Source: Allorhodopirellula solitaria (lineage in GTDB: Bacteria; Planctomycetota; Planctomycetia; Pirellulales; Pirellulaceae). From it: a stretch of DNA of 64,000 bases. Under the pieces are notes generated by a model. It did not search any database, was not told the origin of the DNA, and worked only from the letters and a program-made list of their open reading frames with translations. Within the stretch, counting starts at the first letter, position 1. Every line of letters begins with the position of its first letter. A program made the translations under genes and the position numbers. The stretch is from NCBI RefSeq assembly GCF_007859855.1, contig NZ_SJPK01000001.1:862091-926090 (forward strand), written 5' to 3'. This document shows, piece by piece, positions 56,698-64,000 of this stretch.

Positions 56698-57945
56698 CTA
56701 TCCAATGAATAACGGCTTCATGTGACGCTCTACCAGGTTTCGAGTCACTTGCTCGCCGACGATTTTTTCATTCGCTTTCAACAGGTCGAGGTATCGCTCG
56801 CCCGATTTCGCAGCGACTTTGAAAGCGACGTGGAGAAGCTGACGAACATTCGCGTTGAAGTGTGGATCGCTGGGAATGTGCCGCAGTGTCGCCGCCAGCT
56901 TCGCTCCGTCCCAATCGCCGACTTCCTGAACCGATGGCAGCGCCGATGGATCGATGTCGATCACGCTGGCGTACGGAGCACATAGCTCGTCGATGTGTTG
57001 GAGTGAGTAAGCGTAGATCTCTTTGGCAAGTTCGAGACCGTCACCGCCCGCTTCGGATAAACCGATCAACTCTTCCAGCCAGGTTGTCCCGGCAGTCTTC
57101 AAATGAATGCCGATGCCCTTATCTTGAATCGCCTTGCGGATGACTGGATAGATACTGAATTTGTCGCTGCCACTGTGGACGCTGAGCTTCAAATTCTCCG
57201 GCAAACCGTATCGCTTGACCGCTTCGGCGATGACTGCCACGTCCTCGTTAAATTCACGATCGAACTGGTCGATGTCGCCCACATAATCCACGCCCTTGTT
57301 GAAACGTCCGGTGAACTTCGGCGCAATCGTCTGCAAGCGAATCTTTTCGTCCGCCAGCGCCGCGAGGATCACCATCAGCTCGGGTGGTGTTTGCGGAGAA
57401 TCGGTTTCATCCATGGAAACCTCGGCGACAAAATTGTCTTCTCCCTTCACACTGGCAATGTAGCGATAGATCTCTCCGGCCGCCTTGCACGCACCGAGAT
57501 ATTGCCGGGCGACACGAGTCACGAACTCACGGTCGACCGAATAGGCCGTTTGCGTACTCGGTAGCTCAAGCTCACCGAGCAATTCGGTGTGGGAATCGAC
57601 GAAAGAGTTGATTTCATCGTCGGTGATTGCGTTCCCGATGAAGTCAGCAACATCGATCGTAAAGAAGTCGCTGCAATCTAGAAATGGATCGACGGTTGCC
57701 AGCTGAATGTGATCCGCATCGACGTACCAGCTCTTCCCCCACCCGAGTTCCTCGACGGCAACATGGGCCGCCGCTTTGACGCTTGCGGGTTGGGAGCCGA
57801 CAAACTGGTGCTCCCGATTGGACTTGTTCCAAACTGGGACGACGTCCACGCCCAGATCCTCCGCTTTCTGGAATGCGCGTAATTGCGCCGCGGCTTGGTG
57901 GGCGAAACGGTCGCCCACACCGAAGGTCAGTTGCTCAAGTTGCAT
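56698..57945 (-). CDS. uxaE: tagaturonate epimerase UxaE
   Basis: 415 residues, no signal peptide: cytoplasmic. UxaE interconverts D-tagaturonate and D-fructuronate in galacturonate catabolism. Family landmarks: KFTGRFNKGVDYVGD, LKLSVHSGSDKFSIYP, GIGIHLKTAGTTWLEE, DPHFNANVRQLLHVAFKVAA. The ATG has GGCGAG upstream. In a sulfatase cluster it suggests that uronic acids from a sulfated polysaccharide enter this pathway. Confidence 0.82.
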   Translation of the reverse strand: MQLEQLTFGVGDRFAHQAAAQLRAFQKAEDLGVDVVPVWNKSNREHQFVGSQPASVKAAAHVAVEELGWGKSWYVDADHIQLATVDPFLDCSDFFTIDVADFIGNAITDDEINSFVDSHTELLGELELPSTQTAYSVDREFVTRVARQYLGACKAAGEIYRYIASVKGEDNFVAEVSMDETDSPQTPPELMVILAALADEKIRLQTIAPKFTGRFNKGVDYVGDIDQFDREFNEDVAVIAEAVKRYGLPENLKLSVHSGSDKFSIYPVIRKAIQDKGIGIHLKTAGTTWLEELIGLSEAGGDGLELAKEIYAYSLQHIDELCAPYASVIDIDPSALPSVQEVGDWDGAKLAATLRHIPSDPHFNANVRQLLHVAFKVAAKSGERYLDLLKANEKIVGEQVTRNLVERHMKPLFIG

Positions 57946-57960
57946 TTTGCTCGCCTTTTT

Positions 57961-57979
57961 TGTTAGTTGTTTTCTAACA
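57961..57979. promoter_or_regulatory. possible operator before uxaE
   Basis: The inverted repeat TGTTAG-N7-CTAACA lies 16-34 bases upstream of the uxaE start, at the spot where a repressor would block it. No regulator gene is adjacent. The remaining divergent space to 58419 holds a 7-bp CCCTCCC/GGGAGGG hairpin at 58222-58246 and no gene. Confidence 0.35.
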
Positions 57980-58419
57980 TTGTGTGTGTCGAGCGGCTTT
58001 GCTCCATAGCCAAATCTGAACCTGGCATGTCTTTTCTTAACTTGTGCAGATGACCGTCAATCCCACCTTCGTTTCCCGTCAATCACACGACAACCGACGC
58101 CTTTGCCTCAACCTGCAGCCTGCTAATTGAGGGCTCATCTATGCGTGTCGTGAAAGTTGTTTCGGTTGGTTAGCCGTTGTCGCTGAGAATCCTTCTCGGC
58201 ATCCACGATCTGCTCGGCCACCCCTCCCAACGAACCCTAGGGAGGGAGCAGGTTGCCGTTCCCTTCTCTGGTCAGACGCTGGTTTGCGAGACACCGCGCG
58301 AGTACAATCGCGGACACGTTGGCGTGACCGACGTCTCCCTATCGTGGCCAGTCCCGGTCGTTGGCACACGAGGATGCTTGTCGCAGTCGAGACGACCGCT
58401 TGCCCAATGGAAAAACGAT

Positions 58420-59433
58420 ATGAATATTCGCTCAGGGACCGCACCGATTGCTGGTCTGACGCTCGTCTGCTGCTTTAGCTTGATGTGCTTTGCAACGGTC
58501 AATGGGCAATCACCCCAGCCGAAACTGAACGCACTGATTGTTGATGGCCAAAACAACCATCAGGTTTGGCCGAAGTCGACGATCATGATTCGCCAGTACC
58601 TGGAAGACACTGGCCTCTTCCACGTCGATGTCGTCCGAACGCAATTCACTTGGAACGGGCAGCGGGAGAAGCAATTCCTGCCGCTGGCGGGTGCCGGCCC
58701 GACGCAGAACCTGCCAAAACCGAAACGCGATCCAGAGTTCTCGCCGCCCTTTGATCAATACGATGTCATTATTTCTAATTTCGGCAATAACGCTGCCGAT
58801 TGGCCCGAAGCGACCCAGCGGGCGTTGGAGACCTACATGCGAGACGGTGGCGGTTTTGTTTCGGTACACGCAGCGGACAACTCGTTTGGGCAGTGGGCCG
58901 AGTACAACAAAATGATCGGTCTCGGCGGCTGGGGAGGCCGCAACCAGGACTCCGGCGAATACGTCTACTACACCAACGAAGGTGATCTCAAGCGGGATGA
59001 TTCGCCGGGCGGGGTTGGATCACACGGCCCGCAAAACAACATTCTCATCACCGTTCGCGATTCGGACCATCCCATCACCGCCGGACTGCCTCAGCAGTGG
59101 CTGACGGCCAAAGATGAATGCTATGCGAAACTTCGCGGGCCGGCTGAGAACATGACCATCCTGGCAACCGGCAAAGACCAATCGGGAAGAGCTCCGACGG
59201 ATCGTCATGAACCAACCCTCATGGCGATCGATTACGGCAAGGGACGTGTCTTTCACACCACGCTCGGTCATGACTCGTATTCGTGCGAAGGCGTCGGGTT
59301 CATCGTCACGCTGACTCGCGGCTGCCAATGGGCGGCAACCGGCACCGTCAGTCTCCCCGTGCCCGAGGACTTCCCGACCGCGGAATCACCCTCGAGCCGC
59401 CCCTTCGAGCTGAAAGAGAAGCAGCCGAAGTAG
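58420..59433 (+). CDS. ThuA-domain protein, exported
   Basis: 337 residues from ATG 58420; preceding in-frame codons are not needed and would hide the signal peptide (LTLVCCFSLMCFATVNGQ). ThuA-like fold: LIVDGQNNHQVWP, YDVIISNFGN, GGGFVSVHAADN, HPITAGLPQQW, GRVFHTTLGHD. The family is a glutamine-amidotransferase-like fold often linked to sugar use (trehalose in Sinorhizobium). Diverges from uxaE. Confidence 0.88.
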   Translation: MNIRSGTAPIAGLTLVCCFSLMCFATVNGQSPQPKLNALIVDGQNNHQVWPKSTIMIRQYLEDTGLFHVDVVRTQFTWNGQREKQFLPLAGAGPTQNLPKPKRDPEFSPPFDQYDVIISNFGNNAADWPEATQRALETYMRDGGGFVSVHAADNSFGQWAEYNKMIGLGGWGGRNQDSGEYVYYTNEGDLKRDDSPGGVGSHGPQNNILITVRDSDHPITAGLPQQWLTAKDECYAKLRGPAENMTILATGKDQSGRAPTDRHEPTLMAIDYGKGRVFHTTLGHDSYSCEGVGFIVTLTRGCQWAATGTVSLPVPEDFPTAESPSSRPFELKEKQPK

Positions 59434-59566
59434 GTGCTCCCAACAAACTTAACAGCCGATTGAACAACCGACGAGTTTCAACGTGGCGTGAACTTCCAGC
59501 TTTCGATTTTTGCCGAACGCTAGCTAGAAGCTTACGCCACTTGTTCTTCTTCGGGAACGTTTCTGA

Positions 59567-61684
59567 TCACTGTTTGCTCAGGAACTGGGCGGAAACCGGA
59601 CCGACCGCGAATGCTCGCGGGTCGTCAACAATGGCACCGTTGTTGAGAACCGCATCGGAGCTGTCCGAGCTCGGGGAAGCTTGTATCCGCTCGAATGTGT
59701 GCGAGCCAAATTGCTTCTCCAGGTCGAACAAATAGGTGTCCAGACTCGGGTTCACCAGCACCACACCGTGCTCGAACTCACGGACGTAAACGGCGGGTGT
59801 ATTGCGAATGACCAAGTTCTTCAAAAACAATTCACCTCCACCTTCGACTTCAAAGCGGATCGTGACGTTCTTTTTCCCGTCCCTGCCGCCAGCGTTTCTG
59901 ACATAGAATTCACTCTTGAAATAGTCCCGTGGTCCGACCAGCGAGAATATATCGAGCGCTGCCTTGCCGACGCGAGGGTCTCGGCGGTGCCCATCGAGGT
60001 CGAACGAAATTGCCCGCGGCACTTCGGTCCCCTCAAAGCCCGCGAGCGCTGAACTGGACTTGGCATCGAACGCGAGAAACAGATCGCCGGGGGGAAGATC
60101 GAGTGTTAACTCAAAACGCAGCGACGATACACCAGCCGTCTCATCGGGTTGCGTCGAGAGATCTGTTCTCGGCCCAATCTTGATTCCGCCGCGATCGTGG
60201 TTGGACACCACCGCCCCAGCGCCAGCGGTCCACGCATGGACGTCGGCCTCGGTCACCCGATCGGGCATCTGATAGACAACGTCGTTACTCGATTCGGCTA
60301 GGTTCCTCATCGGACCAATTGGTTTGCCCAGCCAATAGTGCTCCTCTTCGACACCTTTGACGTCTTCATCGATGCCGATCGTGCAGCCGATCCCCAGGCA
60401 AGCTGCCATGGCATGTGCGAATCGCCGCAGTCGCTTGCCATGCTTGGCATCGTCTGGATTCACCAACTTAGCGGCGATATAGCTGAACTGGATCTTCGCC
60501 GTATTGAATGTGTTCCAATAGCGGTGCGTATTGACAGTTCGCGAAATCCCACGCCATCCGTCATTGTGTTGAACGAGGCCTTCGGATTCGATACCACTGA
60601 GAATACCGATCGCACGCTGGTTCTCTTCGTGATGGCCGTCGGCGGTGATTACGAAATCATCACCGAAACGCTCGCGAATCGATTTCGCAAACTCGTAAGC
60701 TCCACGAGCCCATCTCGGTTCGCCATCGACAATGCCGCCATCGGCGACTCCGTCCACATTCGTGTCAGCCTTCTGATTCAAGTCCCAGTAGACAACGTCG
60801 AAGGCAATCCCATCGATTGCTTCCAACGAACCTCCCTGGCTAAACCAATTCTGGAACAGGTCCAGGTAAACATCCGCGGCCGTCTTGCCCTCGGGACTCT
60901 GCGGACAGTCCAGAGAAAAGTTGATCATCATGCGATCGCGATACTGCTGGATCTGGGCGATGTAGCACCCATTCTTCTCATATCCACGGGGCTGGGTGCC
61001 GTGGGCTCCGCGTTTGAGCGTGATCGTATTTTTACGCTCGTCGATCGCGGTGAGGTACGCGAACTCATGATGCTCCCAGTCGATGACGCCATGGCGATCT
61101 CGCTCGACCAGGATCACGATCGAATCTTCGTCGCTGGGCTCGCGCGAACCGAACGGTTTTTGAAGAAAGAATCGCTTTGTCGACGGAAGTTCGATTACCG
61201 TTTGCCGGGGAACGATGTTGGATTGGCATTGGACGCCGGCGTATTGCAAGTAATGCCCCGCGAAGAACTGATCCTCGTGAAAGTCGAATAACTTGGCGCG
61301 CCCATTGAAATGCAGCAAAAAGAGTTCGTCGGGATGTTCGCTAGCGTAGCGTTTCAAGTAATCGCTCAACCGGGCCTCGTCCATCCGCTGCGGGTGGTCG
61401 AGTTCTTCTCGAACAAACTTGCGGATGATACCGACGTTCCCAACAATATCGTCGTGCCACTGTTCGTAGTCGCCGCCCGCTGCCTTTCGGTTCTCGCCGC
61501 GAAAGATGAAACCGGCTTTGGGGAATGTTTCTCCCAGCACGGGTTTCGCGAGCGGATTACGAACCGAGACGTCCTGCGTCACACCCGCCGTTGCAAAGCC
61601 AAGCACCGAAAACGGGATTAGAAACAGCTGAGCAAACAATTTCCCCGGGAGGGTCATGAGACGGTTGTTCATGTCGTTGATCAT
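59567..61684 (-). CDS. large exported glycosidase-like protein, unrecognised
   Basis: 705 residues; ATGs at 61672 and 61657 are also possible. Signal segment LFAQLFLIPFSVLGFATAGV. The centre looks like a beta/alpha barrel: DGIAFDVVYWDLNQK (Asp-rich, with DTNVDGVADGG, a Ca-loop-like stretch), ITADGHHEENQRAIG and GIESEGLVQHN supply acids placed like a glycosidase. The C-terminal 200 residues are a beta-rich domain with FFLKN-like (LFLKNLVIRN) strands. Possibly the GHL15-type putative hydrolases, but I cannot confirm this. Convergent with ThuA. Confidence 0.55.
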   Translation of the reverse strand: MINDMNNRLMTLPGKLFAQLFLIPFSVLGFATAGVTQDVSVRNPLAKPVLGETFPKAGFIFRGENRKAAGGDYEQWHDDIVGNVGIIRKFVREELDHPQRMDEARLSDYLKRYASEHPDELFLLHFNGRAKLFDFHEDQFFAGHYLQYAGVQCQSNIVPRQTVIELPSTKRFFLQKPFGSREPSDEDSIVILVERDRHGVIDWEHHEFAYLTAIDERKNTITLKRGAHGTQPRGYEKNGCYIAQIQQYRDRMMINFSLDCPQSPEGKTAADVYLDLFQNWFSQGGSLEAIDGIAFDVVYWDLNQKADTNVDGVADGGIVDGEPRWARGAYEFAKSIRERFGDDFVITADGHHEENQRAIGILSGIESEGLVQHNDGWRGISRTVNTHRYWNTFNTAKIQFSYIAAKLVNPDDAKHGKRLRRFAHAMAACLGIGCTIGIDEDVKGVEEEHYWLGKPIGPMRNLAESSNDVVYQMPDRVTEADVHAWTAGAGAVVSNHDRGGIKIGPRTDLSTQPDETAGVSSLRFELTLDLPPGDLFLAFDAKSSSALAGFEGTEVPRAISFDLDGHRRDPRVGKAALDIFSLVGPRDYFKSEFYVRNAGGRDGKKNVTIRFEVEGGGELFLKNLVIRNTPAVYVREFEHGVVLVNPSLDTYLFDLEKQFGSHTFERIQASPSSDSSDAVLNNGAIVDDPRAFAVGPVSAQFLSKQ

Positions 61685-61740
61685 CTATTGAACTCGCGGT
61701 TGTGTCGAGCTAGCGAAAAAAGCTCGTAAGAGAAAAAGGT

Positions 61741-62058
61741 GGCTCATCCGACGGAAGCGTGCGCCCGAGGTTTTCAAGGCATGGCTCCCGTATCCAAGGA
61801 TTGATTTGAGGGATGTGATTATCAATGTTAGACTGGCACTGCCGGGAGAAACGGAGCCGAGCTCTGCAGAGGTGCTGGCTTGGCAAGGGATATCTCGGTC
61901 GCCAGCGTTTCCCTGCAAAAGCGGTACGCCAATGGTGTTGTCGGTCCCTGGCGAGCGTTTGTTCGTCAGGGACGCATTTTTGAACGATCATTGGATACGA
62001 GAGCCATGCCTCAAAAAACCTCCCGCTGTGCTCTGCGCACGCTTCCGTCGGATGAACC
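61741..62058. mobile_element. MITE-like element, full-length copy 2 (318 bp)
   Basis: Left end GGCTCATCCGACGGAAGC, right end its complement (with GGTTCATC). Same length and interior as 565-882. Flanks AAAAAGGT and GGTTATAT do not match, so any target duplication is lost. It ends 61 bp before the next sulfatase's ATG and could affect its expression. The rest of 61685-62119 shows no gene. Confidence 0.75.
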
Positions 62059-62119
62059 GGTTATATTGGCTGTGTCGGGTTGTTGCCTTATTCGAAGTGA
62101 TCGCTAACTTGAGTACCAA

Positions 62120-64000
62120 AATGTTGATTTGTCGCGTAATCTGCCTCGTGATGTTGCTCGGCAACGTCGCTCCCGCCACTGAACTGACCCCCAGGCAGCA
62201 TGTTAGCCAACCGAACATTGTCTTTGTCCTGACCGACGATCACCGCTGGGACAGCTGCGGCGCCATGGGCAACCCGCAGATCCAAACGCCAAACCTCGAT
62301 CGGATCGCCGATCGCGGCACTCGGTTTTGCAATGCCTTTGTCACACTGGCGATCTGCTCGCCCAGTCGAGCGGCCTGTTTAACCGGGCGATACGGCAGCG
62401 CCAATGGCGTAACCGCTTATGGTAACGTTCCGCTCAACGACGGAGAAACAACGTTCGCGCAGGCACTCCGGACGGTAGGCTACGCGACCGGAGTCACCGG
62501 CAAATGGCATTTAAAAACGAGCCCGGCGGACTGCGGATTCGATTTTGCGTCTACGTGCTGGGGCAACGGCACGTGGTACGACCGCAAGTTCACCATCGAC
62601 GGCCAGCAGAAAGAGATGCCGGGATTCGTTGACGATGTCGCTGCAGACGAATCGATTCGCTTCATCGATCAATCCCTCCAGGCTGGGAAACCGTTTGTCC
62701 TGTGGATGTGTACCCAGGTTCCCCACATGGACAGCAAGCACACTTGGCCTGCGAAGCAGGAGTATCTTGCGAATTACAAGACCGAGGAGATGCCGTTGCC
62801 GGAAACCTGGGATGACGATCTCGCGGGAAAACCGGAGTACCTCAAGACATCTCGCAATCGCTCACAGGCGGTCAAGTACGGCTACAAGGATCCCGACGCG
62901 ATTCGTGAACATGCCCGCGACTACTACGCCAGCGTTGAGCAAATGGATGCCGCGGTGGGTCGCGTTCTCGACAGGTTGGATCGCCAAGGGTTGCGCGAGA
63001 ACACGTGGGTCATTTTCATGGGAGACAACGGTTGGTTCTTAGGCGAGCACGGACTCACGAGCAAGGTGTTGCCCTACGAAGAATCGATGCGAGTTCCGAT
63101 GGCGATCGCCGGCCCCAAGACATCGGCCTTGGTCTCAGACGAACTTGTGCTGAACATCGATCTGACGGCGACGATCTACGAACTGGCCGGATTGTCTGCT
63201 CCCGCCTCGCTGCACGGACGCAGTCTGATCTCGATCGTCACCGGCCGGCATGTGGACGACTGGCGGACTAGCTTTCTCTACGAAGCTCCAACCCCACAAC
63301 TGGGCAGCCAACCGCTGTGGGCTGTCCGCGATGCACGCTGGAAGTATGTCGAGACAAACACGGACGCAGAATCAGGCAAGGTGTTCCCTGAGCTGTACGA
63401 CCTCCAGTCGGACGCGGTTGAGAAACGCAACCTTGCCGATCACCCAAATCATCGAAAGCAGCTCAGCCATCTGCAGGAGACGTTGGTTCGACACCGAAAT
63501 GCGATCACCGCAGGCAGTTCAGATGGGGACGTCGCCAAGTCTCCCCAGCAAGCTTCCGCGGCTGATAGCGAAGAGCCGACTCCAGCCGATCCACCCCAAC
63601 CCGTGCGCACTGACATTCACATCAGTGGGGTCTACCCACACCTGACGACCTACGGCGTCTATAGCCAGAACGGTGCGCACAACAAGACCGGGCACAACGA
63701 ATGTGGTATCGGAGCGGTTGTCCCGTGGGCTGGCAAATTGTGGATGGTGAACTACGCCCCACACATGCCGCGTGGCAGCGAACACAAGCTGTTTTCCATT
63801 GCTCCTGACTTGTCACAACCGATGACGGTTCACCCCGAAAGTGTGGGGGGAACGCCGGCCGGACGGATGATTCATGCTGAATCCAATCAACTCCTGATCG
63901 CTCACCACTTGATCGACGACAAGGGCAACGTGCGAACGATCTCTCCCAACGACATGCCCATCCGCGTGACCGCGATCGCCAGGCACCTGACCGATCCGGC
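62120..64000 (+). CDS. type I sulfatase with C-terminal extra domain (partial)
   Basis: Runs off the window: 627 residues seen. Signal peptide [19 protein letters not shown]. Sulfatase domain ~33-480 with C79-S-P-S-R in [26 protein letters not shown] and [11 protein letters not shown]. An acidic/Pro linker (about 465-495) leads to a separate domain from ~498 ([43 protein letters not shown]), still open at the window edge. That second module looks beta-propeller-like and may be a glycosidase or binding domain (inference). Confidence 0.88.

Noticed and set aside
60338-61291. Rightward frame of 317 codons
   Set aside because: Antisense to the 705-residue exported protein, no recognisable domain.

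Overview
The window reads as a chromosomal stretch from a marine planctomycete of the Pirellulaceae (Rhodopirellula-like). I judge this from gene families rather than rRNA: two DUF1559 prepilin-type proteins, a BBP7 barrel protein, two giant surface proteins with a planctomycete LE-x-x-R-x-L-x-A N-terminal sorting motif, five type I sulfatases, moderately high GC and abundant hairpin repeats. No rRNA, tRNA, CRISPR array or phage module was seen.

Layout. 1-0.9 kb is gene-poor and holds a hairpin repeat and a 318-bp MITE-like element. 0.9-4.1 kb has two leftward exported proteins (SH3-type; transglutaminase-type). 4.3-5.2 kb is an array of eight 112-bp tandem repeats. 5.3-8.1 kb encodes a NatA-type ATPase and a NatB-type permease fused to a CPBP protease. 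8.2-9.3 kb is a periplasmic thioredoxin. 9.6-16.5 kb is a leftward pseudopilus (type II secretion-like) block: a DUF1559 protein and an eight-gene translationally coupled operon opening with an ECF sigma factor. At 16.72-16.94 kb, facing right, lies a cobalamin riboswitch followed by a DUF1559 pseudopilin, a 1918-residue DUF4465/Calx-beta/dockerin protein, a DUF1289 protein, a DUF6580 membrane protein and a ZIP transporter. 26.2-28.1 kb has an FtsQ-like protein and MurB. 28.2-32.1 kb has a sulfatase, a small membrane protein and a Gfo/Idh/MocA oxidoreductase. 32.2-43.3 kb is housekeeping: dxr, rseP-type protease, asnB, a MoxR/DUF58/TgpA trio and cmk. 43.6-50.2 kb has a BBP7 barrel protein and a DUF11 surface protein. 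50.4-64 kb is a carbohydrate-sulfate locus: four sulfatases, a GH43-like propeller, UxaE, a ThuA-domain protein and a barrel-type glycosidase-like protein.

The most interesting system is the 9.6-26 kb region. A B12-sensing riboswitch drives a pseudopilin and a giant surface protein, and back-to-back with it is a compact secretion/pseudopilus operon with its own sigma factor and three GspF-like membrane proteins, but no ATPase or secretin in view. I infer a vitamin B12- (or cobalt-) responsive surface acquisition system; the riboswitch is directly visible, the function of the proteins is inference.
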